From: Xanthomonas sp.
Lineage (GTDB): Bacteria > Pseudomonadota > Gammaproteobacteria > Xanthomonadales > Xanthomonadaceae
NCBI RefSeq assembly: GCF_017163755.1
Contig: NZ_JAFIWC010000007.1
Span: 1-64,000, forward strand
Reading direction: 5' to 3'
DNA length: 64,000 nucleotides
Part shown: in pieces, positions 18,377-27,123 of the stretch
Numbering within the stretch: the stretch's first letter is position 1
Layout of the letters: each line of letters begins with the position of its first letter
The notes under the pieces: model-generated
Seen by the model: the letters and a program-made list of their open reading frames with translations, nothing else
What the model was told of the DNA's origin: nothing
The model's database searches: none
Translations under genes and position numbers: made by a program

Positions 18377-19740
18377 CTAAGACCCTCCCTGCTTTGCTCG
18401 CCACCTTGCTGGCGATCGCCGGCGTGTCCGCTCCGGCCGCCGCGCAACAAACCCAACCGCTGGACCGCATTGCCGCGGTGGTCGACGAGGATGTCGTGCT
18501 GCAGAGCGAACTGGATCGTGCCGTACGCAACGTGAAGGGCCAGTATGCCGGCCGCGAAGCGCAGCTGCCGCCGGACAACGTGCTGCAGCGGCAGGTGCTC
18601 GAGCGCCTGGTCCTGGTCAAGCTGCAGGTGGCGCGCGCCAACAGCACCGGCATCCGCGTCGGCGACGATGAACTGAACCGCGCGATCGCCAACATCGCCC
18701 AGCAGAACGGCACCGATGTCGAGGGCCTGGGCCGGAAGCTGGCCGCCGACGGCATGTCGTTCAACGACTTCCGCAGTTCGGTGCGCGACGAGATCACCGT
18801 GCAGCGCCTGCGCCAGAGTTTCGCGCAGAGCCGCATCAACGTCAGCGAGAGCGAAGTGGACGCGGCGCTGGCGCAGCAGGCCAACACCGGCGCGCAGTAC
18901 CACCTGGCGCACATCCTGGTCGGCCTGCCCGAAGGCGCGAGCGCCGAGCAGATCAAGACCGGCCAGAGCAAGATCGAGGGCGTCAAGAACCTGATCGACA
19001 AGGGCGAGATCGATTTCGCCGCCGCCGCGGTGCGCTATTCCGATAGCCCCAACGCGCTGGAAGGCGGCGACCTGGGCTGGCGCAGCCTGGACGAGATCCC
19101 GAACGCGTTCGCGCAGTTGATCCGCGACCTCAAGCCGGGCCAGGTCGCCGGCCCGCTGCGCGGCCCCAGCGGCTTCCAGCTGCTGAAGCTGGTGGAGATC
19201 CGCGACGCCTCGGCGAACCCGGAAAAGAAGACGGTCACCGAATACCACGCGCGGCACATCCTGATCCGGATCAACGAAGCGCAGCCCGAGGCGGAGGCCA
19301 AGGCCAAGATCGACACGCTGCGTGCGCGCATCGCCGGCGGCGCCGATTTCCAGGCGGTGGCCAAGGAGTCCTCCGAGGACGCCACCAGCCGCAGCCAGGG
19401 CGGCGACCTGGGCTGGTTCCCGGCCGACGCGTTCGGCCCGGACTTCGGCCGCCAGGTCGAGGGCCTGAGCGACAACCAGGTCTCGCAGGCGTTCCGCACC
19501 GAGGCCGGCTGGCACATCGTGCAACGCGTGGGCACGCGCCAGACCGATGTGACCAGCGATACCCAGCGCGCCCAGGTCCGCGAGACCATCGGCCGCCGCA
19601 AGCTGGAGGAAGAGTACAACCGCTTCCTGCAGGAAATGCGCGGCGAAGCCTTCGTCGACCTGCGCGTCGGCGATCGCGCCGAAGCCAGCGGCGCGGCGCA
19701 GGCGCCCTCCGCCCCGGCCGCGACGCCGACCAAGCCGTAA
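18373..19740 (+). CDS. surA: Periplasmic chaperone/peptidyl-prolyl isomerase SurA
   Basis: A 455-residue periplasmic chaperone that delivers outer-membrane proteins such as LptD to the Bam complex. Signal peptide MTKTLPALLATLLAIAGVSA, then the N-terminal chaperone domain (DRIAAVVDEDVVLQSELD) and two parvulin domains, one around residues 170-275 (YHLAHILVGLPEG ... GGDLGW) and one around 285-390 (YHARHILIRI ... GGDLGWFPADAFGPDF). The last ~20 residues form a proline/alanine-rich tail. Its ATG overlaps the lptD stop by four bases, so the two are translationally coupled, matching their working relationship. Confidence 0.97.
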   Translation: MTKTLPALLATLLAIAGVSAPAAAQQTQPLDRIAAVVDEDVVLQSELDRAVRNVKGQYAGREAQLPPDNVLQRQVLERLVLVKLQVARANSTGIRVGDDELNRAIANIAQQNGTDVEGLGRKLAADGMSFNDFRSSVRDEITVQRLRQSFAQSRINVSESEVDAALAQQANTGAQYHLAHILVGLPEGASAEQIKTGQSKIEGVKNLIDKGEIDFAAAAVRYSDSPNALEGGDLGWRSLDEIPNAFAQLIRDLKPGQVAGPLRGPSGFQLLKLVEIRDASANPEKKTVTEYHARHILIRINEAQPEAEAKAKIDTLRARIAGGADFQAVAKESSEDATSRSQGGDLGWFPADAFGPDFGRQVEGLSDNQVSQAFRTEAGWHIVQRVGTRQTDVTSDTQRAQVRETIGRRKLEEEYNRFLQEMRGEAFVDLRVGDRAEASGAAQAPSAPAATPTKP

Positions 19741-19743
19741 GCG

Positions 19744-20721
19744 GTGCTGCCCTCGCTCGCGCTGGTGCCGGGCGAGCCGGCCGGGATCGGCCCGGAACTG
19801 TGCGTGCGGCTGGCCCAGCAGCCGCGAGACGACTGCCGGCTGCTCGCCTTCGCCGATCCCGATACCTTGCGCGCCGCCGCCGCGGCGCTGTCGCTGCCGC
19901 TGCAGCTGCTCCCCGAATCCGACTCCGCCCGCCGCCCCGGCGACCTGCGCCTGCGCGCGGTCGGCAACGCCGTGCCCAGCCGTTCCGGGCGCACCGACCC
20001 GGCCAACGCCGCAGCGGTGATCGCGGCGCTGACCCAGGCCGCCGATGACTGCCTGCATGGCCGGCTCGATGGCGTGGTCACCGGCCCGGTGCACAAGGCC
20101 GCCATCAACGACGGCGGCATCGCCTACACCGGCACCACCGAACTGCTCGCCGCCCATGCCGGCTGCGAGGTGGTGATGATGCTGGCCAACGACACCCTGC
20201 GCGTGGCGCTGGCCACCACCCACCTGCCGCTGCGCGCGGTCGCCGACGCGCTGACCCCCGCCCTGCTGGAACGTTGCCTGCGCATCGTCGACGCGGCGCT
20301 GCGGCGCGATTTCGGCATCGCCGCGCCGACCATCGCGGTGCTCGGGCTGAACCCGCATGCCGGCGAAGACGGCCACCTGGGCCGCGAGGAAATCGAGGTG
20401 ATGGCGCCGGTGCTCGACGCCTTGCGCGGCGAAGGCCTGCGCCTGCGCGGCCCGCTGCCGGCCGATACCGCGTTCCTGCCGCAGAAGCTGGGCGGGTTCG
20501 ATGCGGTGCTGGCGATGTACCACGACCAGGGCCTGCCGGTGCTCAAGTACAGCGGCTTCGAGCAGGCGGTGAACCTGACCCTGGGCCTGCCCTACCCGCG
20601 CGTGGCGGTCGACCACGGCACCGCGCTGGAGCTGGCCGGGCGCGGCGTCGCCGATCCGTCCAGCCTGTTCGCCGCGGTTGCGCTGTGCGCGCAACTGGCC
20701 GCGCGCCGCGCGCGTCTGTAG
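19744..20721 (+). CDS. pdxA: 4-hydroxythreonine-4-phosphate dehydrogenase PdxA
   Basis: A 325-residue NAD-dependent dehydrogenase of the DXP-dependent vitamin B6 pathway, making the substrate that PdxJ condenses to pyridoxine phosphate. Hallmarks: VPGEPAGIGPEL at the start, TGPVHKAAI near 117, the metal-binding NPHAGEDGHLG near 203 and MYHDQGLPVLK near 258. Start is GTG at 19744, three bases after the surA stop. The TAG stop is formed by the GTAG of a REP-like repeat that begins here, so the extreme C terminus (ARRARL) may have been set by that insertion. Confidence 0.96.
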   Translation: MLPSLALVPGEPAGIGPELCVRLAQQPRDDCRLLAFADPDTLRAAAAALSLPLQLLPESDSARRPGDLRLRAVGNAVPSRSGRTDPANAAAVIAALTQAADDCLHGRLDGVVTGPVHKAAINDGGIAYTGTTELLAAHAGCEVVMMLANDTLRVALATTHLPLRAVADALTPALLERCLRIVDAALRRDFGIAAPTIAVLGLNPHAGEDGHLGREEIEVMAPVLDALRGEGLRLRGPLPADTAFLPQKLGGFDAVLAMYHDQGLPVLKYSGFEQAVNLTLGLPYPRVAVDHGTALELAGRGVADPSSLFAAVALCAQLAARRARL

Positions 20722-20803
20722 GAGCGGCTTCAGCCGCGACCAGGCGTTGTCGGTAGCGCCCGGTCGCGGCTGATGGCCCGAGGCCATCCAGAGCCGCTCC
20801 TAC
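20718..20803. repeat. REP-like inverted repeat overlapping pdxA stop
   Basis: Left arm starts TGTAGGAGCGGCTTC at 20718 and right arm ends GAGCCGCTCCTACAG near 20803. The right arm is interrupted by an extra ~14-base hairpin (GGCCCGAGGCC). The pdxA stop codon (20719-20721) lies inside the left arm. Located between pdxA and rsmA. Confidence 0.9.
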
Positions 20804-20851
20804 AGGACCGCGCCGCGCGCCATCCCGGCCCCATCCCGATAAGATGGCCGC

Positions 20852-21646
20852 ATGACTTCCTATTCCGGCTTCAGCGCCCCGGCCAAGAAATCGCTTGGCC
20901 AGCACTTCCTCAGCGACCGCCACTACATCGACAGCATCGTCCGTGCGGTGAACCCCAAGCCCGACGACCTGCTGGTCGAGATCGGCCCCGGGCAGGGCGC
21001 GATCACCTTCCCGCTGCTGCGCCGCCATGGCCGCCTGACCGTGATCGAGTTCGACCGCGACCTGATCGCGCCGCTGACCGCCGCGGCCGCCGGGGTCGGC
21101 GAACTGACCATCCTCAACCGCGACGTGCTGTCGGTGGATTTCGCCGAACTGGCGGCCGGGCGCCGGATCCGGCTGGTCGGCAACCTGCCCTACAACATCT
21201 CCTCGCCGATCCTGTTTCATGCGCTGGACCACGCCGCGGCGATCGCCGACATGCACTTCATGCTGCAGAAGGAAGTGGTCGAGCGCATGGCCGCCGCGCC
21301 CGGCAGCAAGGTCTACGGCCGGCTCAGCGTGATGCTGCAGGCCTACTGCGAGGTCGACTCGCTGTTCGTGGTGCCGCCGGAGGCATTCCGGCCGCCGCCG
21401 AAGGTGGATTCGGCGGTGGTGCGGCTGCTGCCGCGCGCCCCCGCGGACATCGGTATCGACGACCGCAAGCGGTTCGCCGACGTGGTCCGCGCCGCGTTCG
21501 GGCAGCGCCGCAAGACCCTGCGCAACGCCCTCGGCGGGGTCTGCGACGCGGCCCAGTTCGAGGCCGCCGGGGTGCGCGCCGACGCGCGCGCCGAACAGCT
21601 GGAAGTGGCCGACTTCGTCCGCCTGGCCAACGCCGCGCATGCGTGA
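20852..21646 (+). CDS. rsmA: 16S rRNA adenine dimethyltransferase RsmA (KsgA)
   Basis: A 264-residue SAM-dependent enzyme that dimethylates A1518 and A1519 near the 3' end of 16S rRNA, a late 30S assembly step. SAM motif I is VEIGPGQGAITFPLL near residue 42 and the catalytic NLPYNISSPI motif near 110. The N terminus carries KKSLGQHFL, the conserved RNA/SAM entry segment. Length and gene order (pdxA-rsmA-apaG-apaH) are classical for gammaproteobacteria. Confidence 0.97.
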   Translation: MTSYSGFSAPAKKSLGQHFLSDRHYIDSIVRAVNPKPDDLLVEIGPGQGAITFPLLRRHGRLTVIEFDRDLIAPLTAAAAGVGELTILNRDVLSVDFAELAAGRRIRLVGNLPYNISSPILFHALDHAAAIADMHFMLQKEVVERMAAAPGSKVYGRLSVMLQAYCEVDSLFVVPPEAFRPPPKVDSAVVRLLPRAPADIGIDDRKRFADVVRAAFGQRRKTLRNALGGVCDAAQFEAAGVRADARAEQLEVADFVRLANAAHA

Positions 21647-21682
21647 ATCCCCTAGCGAAGCGGCTTTGCTTACACTGTGAAC

Positions 21683-22066
21683 ATGGACGATGAAACCCGC
21701 TACCGGATCGAGGTCGAAGTGTCGCCTCGCTTCCTCGACGACCAATCCACGCCGGAGGACGGGCGCTATGCGTTCGCCTACAGCATCCGCATCCGCAACC
21801 GCGGCCAGGTCGCCGCGCGGCTGATCGCGCGCCACTGGGAGATCACCGACGGCAACGGCCGCGTGGAACGCGTGGACGGGGACGGCGTGGTCGGCGAGCA
21901 GCCGCGGCTGCGGCCCGGCGAGGATTTCCGCTACACCTCCGGGCTGATGCTCGAGACCGAGCACGGCACCATGCGCGGGCACTACGACATGGAGGCCGAC
22001 GACGGCACCCATTTCGTCGCGCCGATCGCGCCGTTCGTGCTGACCGTGCCGCGGACCCTGCACTGA
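21683..22066 (+). CDS. apaG: Co2+/Mg2+ efflux protein ApaG
   Basis: A 127-residue single-domain protein with an immunoglobulin-like fold (DUF525). Conserved segments are [44 protein letters not shown] and [14 protein letters not shown]. The precise function is unsettled; mutants in other bacteria affect cobalt resistance and magnesium efflux. ATG 21683 is preferred over GTG 21677 and gives the standard ApaG length. It is followed by apaH after 13 bases. Confidence 0.95.
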   Translation: MDDETRYRIEVEVSPRFLDDQSTPEDGRYAFAYSIRIRNRGQVAARLIARHWEITDGNGRVERVDGDGVVGEQPRLRPGEDFRYTSGLMLETEHGTMRGHYDMEADDGTHFVAPIAPFVLTVPRTLH

Positions 22067-22079
22067 TGGGGCGCGGCGC

Positions 22080-23006
22080 ATGAGCGTATGGGCCATCGGC
22101 GACCTGCAGGGATGCTACGACGTCACCCAGCGCCTGCTCGAGCGCATCCGCTTCGATCCGGCGGTGGACCGGCTGTGGTTCTGCGGCGACCTGGTCAACC
22201 GCGGCGGGCAGTCGCTGGAAACGCTGCGCCTGGTGCATTCGCTGCGCGAGTGCAGCGTGGTGGTGCTCGGCAACCACGACCTGTCGCTGCTGGCGATCGG
22301 CGAGCGCAGCCCCGAGGAGCAGCGCAAGGTCAATCCCGACCTGCAGCGCATCGTGCTGGCCGAGGACCGCGACGAACTGCTGACCTGGCTGCGCCTGCAG
22401 AAGCTGCTGCATGCCGACCGCGAGCTGGGCTGGATGATGATCCATGCCGGACTGGCGCCGAAATGGACCACCACCCTGGCCGAGAAGCACGCGCGCGAGG
22501 TCGAGCACCAGTTGCACGGCAACGGCTACCGCAAGCTGTTCCGCAACATGTACGGCGACCGCCCGGCGTGGTCGCCCGGCCTGACCGGCTACGACCGCTC
22601 GCGCGCGATCATCAACATGTTCACCCGCGCGCGCTATTGCACGCCGCGCGGGCGCATCGCGATCGAGGAGAAGGGCACGCCGGGCACCCAGGCGCAGGGC
22701 CTGTATCCCTGGTTCGAAGTGCCGGGCCGCGCCGAGCGCGACCTGAAGATCGTCTGCGGCCACTGGTCGACGCTGGGCCTGACCATCACCCAGGGCGTGC
22801 ACGCGATCGACACCGGCGCGGTGTGGGGCGGCAAGCTCACCGCGCTGCAGCTGGACAGCGAGGACCTGCACGTGGTGCAGGTGCCGGGACGCCCGGCCGA
22901 GGGGCCGCCGCCGGTACCGCGCGCGCGTCCGCCACGGCGGCGCTCGGGCGGTGGACGCGGTGCAGGTGGTGGTGCTGCGGCGCCGCCGTCGCCCGCCCAG
23001 GACTGA
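22080..23006 (+). CDS. apaH: Symmetrical bis(5'-nucleosyl)-tetraphosphatase ApaH
   Basis: A 308-residue metallophosphoesterase that splits Ap4A into two ADP and also decaps Np4-capped RNAs. Metal-site motifs in order: IGDLQGCYD at 6-14, FCGDLVNRG near 37, LGNHDLS near 62 and HAGLAPKW near 122. The last ~30 residues, after the conserved core ending near VWGGKLTALQL, are a proline/arginine/glycine-rich tail (PPPVPRARPPRRRSG) that looks like a lineage-specific extension. Last gene of the lptD-apaH run; a REP element follows. Confidence 0.96.
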   Translation: MSVWAIGDLQGCYDVTQRLLERIRFDPAVDRLWFCGDLVNRGGQSLETLRLVHSLRECSVVVLGNHDLSLLAIGERSPEEQRKVNPDLQRIVLAEDRDELLTWLRLQKLLHADRELGWMMIHAGLAPKWTTTLAEKHAREVEHQLHGNGYRKLFRNMYGDRPAWSPGLTGYDRSRAIINMFTRARYCTPRGRIAIEEKGTPGTQAQGLYPWFEVPGRAERDLKIVCGHWSTLGLTITQGVHAIDTGAVWGGKLTALQLDSEDLHVVQVPGRPAEGPPPVPRARPPRRRSGGGRGAGGGAAAPPSPAQD

Positions 23007-23072
23007 CAGCGGCCTCGCGGCAAGCAGAGCGTGCATGACTGCGCCCGGGTTCGATCCGAATCCGGATATCCC

Positions 23073-23142
23073 TGTAGGAGCGGCTTCAGCCGCGACCGGG
23101 GCTTTCCCGACAAAGCCAGTCGCGGCTGAAGCCGCTCCTACA
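23073..23142. repeat. REP-like inverted repeat pair
   Basis: Two arms, TGTAGGAGCGGCTTC at 23073 and the reverse complement ending at 23142, with a ~22-base spacer that also has a small dyad (GGCTTT...AAAGCC). Almost identical to the copy at 7235-7302. Lies between the convergent apaH and folA genes. Confidence 0.92.
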
Positions 23143-23276
23143 ACACACCCCGCTACGACGCTCCGCCGCCTGCGAATTGCATCGGAATGCCTTGACCAAG
23201 GTGTCCCTGCTGCGATGCCTGCGGTGGCGAAGCGATGGCCTCACAGCGCCGCGCCACCTGTCGCCAAAGCGAATCG

Positions 23277-23813
23277 CTACGGCGCGCTGCGCCTGCGCCG
23301 GTAATCGACGAACTCGAACGCCAGCGCATGCCGGGCATCGGCCGCATGCGCCTGCCGCGCCACCACCTCCCAGTCGCCAGCATCGAACGCCGGGAAATGC
23401 GCATCGGCACCCTCGACCACCGTGTCCACGTGGGTCAGGTACAGCATCTCGGCATGCGGCAGGGCCAGGGCGAAGATGTCGCCGCCGCCGATCACCGACA
23501 GCTCCTCGGCGCCGTTCGCCCGGGCCGCCTCGATCGCCGCCTGCAACGAGGGCACCGCCTGCATGCCCTCGAACGGCACCCGCCCCGAACGCGTCATCAC
23601 CAGGTTCAACCGGCCCGGCAGCGCGCGGCCAAGCGACTGCGCGGTCTTGCGCCCCATCAGCACCGGCTTGCCGAGGGTCAGCGCCTTGAACCGCTTCAGG
23701 TCGTCGGGCAGCCGCCACGGCAGGTCGTTGTCGCGGCCGATGGCGTTGGCGCGGTCCAGCGCGGCGATCAGGGTTATTCGGGACCCGGGACCCGGGACCC
23801 GGGACTCGTCCAC
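23277..23813 (-). CDS. folA: Dihydrofolate reductase
   Basis: Reduces dihydrofolate to tetrahydrofolate with NADPH, recycling the dihydrofolate made by ThyA, whose gene overlaps. Core motifs: LIAALDRANAIGRDNDLPW, RFKALTLGKPVLMGRKT, and IGGGDIFALALP. The start is unclear. GTG 23813 (178 aa) has a GAGGA Shine-Dalgarno; ATG 23888 (203 aa) overlaps the thyA stop as ATGA but would translate 37 residues of heptamer-repeat DNA (RDSGLGTGDSEEAK and so on). Even from GTG, ESRVPGPGS is repeat-encoded, so the native 5' end appears to have been replaced. Confidence 0.93.
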   Translation of the reverse strand: MDESRVPGPGSRITLIAALDRANAIGRDNDLPWRLPDDLKRFKALTLGKPVLMGRKTAQSLGRALPGRLNLVMTRSGRVPFEGMQAVPSLQAAIEAARANGAEELSVIGGGDIFALALPHAEMLYLTHVDTVVEGADAHFPAFDAGDWEVVARQAHAADARHALAFEFVDYRRRRSAP

Positions 23814-23884
23814 ATCCGTCCTCGCCGATGCCGCCGCTTTTGCTTCTTCCGAGTCCCCCGTCCCGAGTCCCGAGTCCCGACCCT
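23779..23884. repeat. Heptamer arrays in inverted orientation at thyA/folA junction
   Basis: Two short arrays: 23779-23810 (four GGGACCC-type units) and 23851-23884 (GAGTCCC-type units), 40 bases apart and inverted to each other. On the minus strand the first part directly after the thyA stop has G-runs of 3-5 separated by 2-4 bases, and the second part is its complement, so the RNA could fold either as a G-quadruplex or as a long hairpin with G-U wobbles. Confidence 0.85.
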
Positions 23885-24679
23885 TCATACAGCCACCGGC
23901 GCCTTGATCGCTGGATGCGGGTCGTAGCCTTCGATCGCGATGTCGTCGTAGGTGAACGCGAACAGGTCGGTGACCTGCGGGTTGAGCCGCAGCGTCGGCA
24001 GCGGACGCGGCGTGCGCGACAACTGCTCGCGCGCCTGCTCGTAGTGGTTCGCATACAGGTGCGCGTCGCCCAACGTGTGCACGAAATCGCCCACGCCCAG
24101 GCCGGTGGCCTGCGCCACCATGTGGGTCAGCAAGGCGTAGCTGGCGATGTTGAACGGCACGCCGAGGAAGATGTCGCCGCTGCGCTGGTACAGCTGGCAG
24201 CTGAGCTTGCCGTCGACCACGTAGAACTGGAACAGCGCATGGCACGGCATCAACGCCATCTGCGGCAGCTCGGCCACGTTCCAGGCGCTGATCACCAGCC
24301 GCCGCGAATCCGGGTTGCGCTTGATCTCGTCCACCAGCCAGCGGATCTGGTCGATCTCGCCGCCGTCGGCGCTTGGCCAGTGCCGCCACTGCTTGCCGTA
24401 CACCGGACCGAGCTCGCCGTTCTCGTCGGCCCACTCGTCCCAGATGCTGACCTTGTTGTCCTTCAGGTAGGCGATGTTGGTCTCGCCTTTGAGGAACCAC
24501 AGCAGCTCGTGCACGATCGAGCGCAGGTGCAGCTTCTTGGTCGTCACCAGCGGGAAGCCGGCATTGAGGTCGTAGCGCATCTGCCAGCCGAACACGCTGC
24601 GCGTGCCGGTGCCGGTGCGGTCGGCCTTCTCGGCGCCGTGCTCGAGCACGTGCCGCAGCAGTTGCAGGTAGGTGTTCAT
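23885..24679 (-). CDS. thyA: Thymidylate synthase ThyA
   Basis: A 264-residue folate-dependent enzyme methylating dUMP to dTMP. Catalytic Cys is in [13 protein letters not shown]; the dUMP/folate loop [17 protein letters not shown] follows, and the N terminus has [11 protein letters not shown]. Length is the standard one. ATG 24679 overlaps the lgt stop by four bases, and the TGA stop overlaps a possible folA ATG the same way, giving a coupled lgt-thyA-folA operon common in proteobacteria. Confidence 0.98.
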   Translation of the reverse strand: MNTYLQLLRHVLEHGAEKADRTGTGTRSVFGWQMRYDLNAGFPLVTTKKLHLRSIVHELLWFLKGETNIAYLKDNKVSIWDEWADENGELGPVYGKQWRHWPSADGGEIDQIRWLVDEIKRNPDSRRLVISAWNVAELPQMALMPCHALFQFYVVDGKLSCQLYQRSGDIFLGVPFNIASYALLTHMVAQATGLGVGDFVHTLGDAHLYANHYEQAREQLSRTPRPLPTLRLNPQVTDLFAFTYDDIAIEGYDPHPAIKAPVAV

Positions 24680-25557
24680 GGCTGGCTCTCCTGCGCCGGC
24701 GGCGCCGGCTGCAGCACCGGCGCGCGACGCGACATCCACAACAGGATCAGGCCCAGCAGGATCAGCGGCGTGCTCAGGATCTGCCCCATCGTCAGCCAGT
24801 GGAACGCCAGGTAGCCGATCGGCGCATCCGGCACGCGCACGAACTCCACCGCGAAGCGGAACACGCCGTACAGCAGCGCGAACAGGCCGGACACCGCGTA
24901 GCGGCGGCGCGGCTTGAGCGAGAACAGCCACAGCGCGGCGAACATCGCCAGTCCTTCCAGCGCCGCTTCGTACAGCTGCGAAGGATGCCGCGCGAACTTG
25001 TCCAGCGCGCCGGCGGCGTACTGCGCCTGGATCTGCGCCGGCGGCACGTTGGCCAGTTCCGGCGCGTGCGGGAAGATCACCCCCCAGCCGGCCTCGGTGA
25101 ACTTGCCCCACAGCTCGCCGCCGACGAAGTTGCCGACGCGGCCGAAGCCCAGCCCCAGCGGCACCAGCGGGGCGACGAAATCCATCGTGTCGAAGAAGTG
25201 CAGCCGCGCCTTGCGCGACCACCACCACGCCGCGGCCAGCACGCCGAGCAGGCCGCCATGGAAGCTCATGCCGCCGTCCCAGACCTTGAACAGCAGCAGC
25301 GGGTTGGCGAGGAAGTCGCCGAAGGCGTAGAACAGCATGTAGCCGATGCGCCCGCCGAGCACCACGCCGAGCATCGAATAGAACAGCAGGTCGGAGAAGC
25401 CTTCCATGTTCACGCCCGGCAGGCGCCCGGCGCGGATGCGCAGCCTTCCCAGCCACCACGCCGACGCGAACGCGGCCAGATACATCAGGCCGTACCAGTG
25501 CACCTTCACCGGGCCGAGCGAGAAGGCGATGGGGTCGATCTGGTGGAGATAGGTCAT
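24676..25557 (-). CDS. lgt: Prolipoprotein diacylglyceryl transferase Lgt
   Basis: A 293-residue inner-membrane enzyme with seven or so hydrophobic segments that attaches diacylglycerol from phosphatidylglycerol to the lipobox cysteine of prolipoproteins. Lgt signature [17 protein letters not shown] is near residue 140, [10 protein letters not shown] is near 65, and the essential His lies in MSFHGGLLG near 103. The lipoproteins seen in this window (5179, 27124, 57970) would be its substrates. First gene of lgt-thyA-folA. Confidence 0.97.
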   Translation of the reverse strand: MTYLHQIDPIAFSLGPVKVHWYGLMYLAAFASAWWLGRLRIRAGRLPGVNMEGFSDLLFYSMLGVVLGGRIGYMLFYAFGDFLANPLLLFKVWDGGMSFHGGLLGVLAAAWWWSRKARLHFFDTMDFVAPLVPLGLGFGRVGNFVGGELWGKFTEAGWGVIFPHAPELANVPPAQIQAQYAAGALDKFARHPSQLYEAALEGLAMFAALWLFSLKPRRRYAVSGLFALLYGVFRFAVEFVRVPDAPIGYLAFHWLTMGQILSTPLILLGLILLWMSRRAPVLQPAPPAQESQP

Positions 25558-25712
25558 GCGCGGGCGTCGGCCGGGAAAGCGGGTCGCCTATTCTGCCATT
25601 GCCGCCGCCGCTTGCCGCGGCCCGCGCCGCGTCCGGTAGCGCCCGGCTTCATCTGCCGCCGCGCAGGCCCCGCGGGTGGCGTGCCGGCCACGCTGGCCGC
25701 GCCAGTCCTGGC

Positions 25713-26204
25713 TCAGTCCAGCACCTGCGGCATGTTCGGCAGTTCGTTGCGGTCCGCAGCGCCAGGTTGCGCCGGGAAATGCTCGGCCAGCAGCGCCGAT
25801 ACCGCCGCCACGCCGGCGATCACCGCCTTCTCGGCCTGGCCGGCACGCATGTCCTGTTCGATCAACGCGCAGACCTGGCGCCATTGCGCCGCGTCCACGC
25901 GCCCGCGCAGGCCGCGGTCGGCGACGATCTCGATGCGGTGGTCGGCGAGCAGCAGGTAGATCAGCACGCCGTTGTTGTCCTCGGTATCCCAGGTCCGCAA
26001 CTGCGCGAAGGCCTGTTCGGCGCGCACGCGCGGCTCCACCCCGCGCAGCACCGCCGACGGCGCCAGCGCCGATTCCACCGCGAACATCACTTGGCCGCGA
26101 TGGGTGCGCTCGCCGGCCGCGATCGCCGCGGCGATGCGTTCCAGGCACGGGTTGGGGAACAGCGCCTGCGCCGACGGCGCGAACAGATGCCGCAACAGTC
26201 TCAT
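25713..26204 (-). CDS. TPM domain protein (second of pair)
   Basis: A 163-residue protein with one TPM (TLP18.3/Psb32/MOLO-1) domain, a fold that can have weak acid phosphatase activity. Recognisable are the opening helix, THRGQVMFAVESAL, and NNGVLIYLLLADHRIEIVADRGL. No signal peptide or membrane segment, so cytosolic, unlike the partner. ATG 26204 shares one base with the stop of the upstream TPM gene (TGATG). LemA and TPM proteins form a recurrent cluster, as here; role unknown, possibly envelope maintenance. Confidence 0.88.
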   Translation of the reverse strand: MRLLRHLFAPSAQALFPNPCLERIAAAIAAGERTHRGQVMFAVESALAPSAVLRGVEPRVRAEQAFAQLRTWDTEDNNGVLIYLLLADHRIEIVADRGLRGRVDAAQWRQVCALIEQDMRAGQAEKAVIAGVAAVSALLAEHFPAQPGAADRNELPNMPQVLD

Positions 26205-27028
26205 CACCAGCTCCCCGAGGCGCCACCGACCGCGCGCCCCGGCGCCAGGCCCGACAGCAGGCCGAGCACCAGCCCGATCGCGCCGGCGAGCAGGCCGACC
26301 AAGATCGAGGAACTCAGCAGCAGGCCCACGCCGCCGCCGGCGACGCCGGCCAGCACGCCGCGCAGCAGCCGCGGCGCGCGCGCGAACAGCGTCTGCGCGG
26401 CGATCGCGGCGAACAGGCCGGCGAAGAAGCCGAACGGCAGGCCGCTGGCGCCGCGCCGGCCGTCGTCGGCGTCATGCGTGCTGACCGGGGCCGGCAGCGG
26501 CTCGCCGTCGACCAGCCTGACCAGCATCGCGGTGGCCTCGGCGATGCCGCCGCCGTAGTCGCCGGCGCGGAAGCGCGGCGCCAGGTACTCCTGGATGATG
26601 CGGTTGGCGATCGCGTCGGGGATCGCGCCCTCCAGGCCGTAGCCCGGCTGGATCCTCACCCGCCGGTCGTCCTTGGCCACCACCAGCAGCACGCCGTCGT
26701 CCACGCCCTTGCGGCCCAGCTGCCATTGGTCGAACACGCGCTGGGTGTATTGCTCGATGGTCTCCGGCGCGGTGCTGGCGACCATCAGCACCTGCAACTG
26801 GCTGCCCTTGCGCGCCTGCAGCTCGCGCGCCTGCCGCTCCAGTTGCGCGCGCTGCGCCGCGTCGAGGGTGCCGGTGCGGTCGACCACCGGCGCGTCCAAC
26901 GGCGGGATCGGCGCCTGCGTCGGCGCCTGCGCCCGGCCGGGCAGCGGCGACAGCCCCAGCAGCAGCGCGCAGAGCCAGGCGGCAAGCCAGCCGCCGCGCG
27001 CGGCCGTTGCGTTGATCGAAGCGCTCAT
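26204..27028 (-). CDS. TPM domain membrane protein (YgcG-like)
   Basis: A 274-residue protein: signal peptide (LAAWLCALLLGLSPLPGRAQA), a periplasmic TPM domain at about 40-170 (VVDRTGTLDAAQRAQLERQ, DDGVLLVVAKDDRRVRIQPGYGLEGAIPD, IIQEYLAPRFRAGDYGGGI), then two hydrophobic stretches near residues 205-265 with many Gly/Ala/Leu. This is the YgcG-type partner that almost always accompanies LemA. ATG 27028 chosen; the frame is open six codons further to a GTG. Middle gene of lemA-tpm1-tpm2. Confidence 0.9.
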   Translation of the reverse strand: MSASINATAARGGWLAAWLCALLLGLSPLPGRAQAPTQAPIPPLDAPVVDRTGTLDAAQRAQLERQARELQARKGSQLQVLMVASTAPETIEQYTQRVFDQWQLGRKGVDDGVLLVVAKDDRRVRIQPGYGLEGAIPDAIANRIIQEYLAPRFRAGDYGGGIAEATAMLVRLVDGEPLPAPVSTHDADDGRRGASGLPFGFFAGLFAAIAAQTLFARAPRLLRGVLAGVAGGGVGLLLSSSILVGLLAGAIGLVLGLLSGLAPGRAVGGASGSW

Positions 27029-27123
27029 CGCCGGCTCCAGCGCCACGCCACGCCACGCCCCGGCGCAGCGGCGAGCGCTGCCGCGCGGCGCTCAGGCCCG
27101 GTCATCGGCGCGCCGCGCCTCGC

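Noticed and set aside
15124-19740. 1538-aa continuous frame across the deacetylase, lptD and surA
   Set aside because: Only the part from 18373 is surA. Upstream it runs through deacetylase and lptD in another frame and reads as Arg/Ala/Pro-rich nonsense; not a fusion gene.
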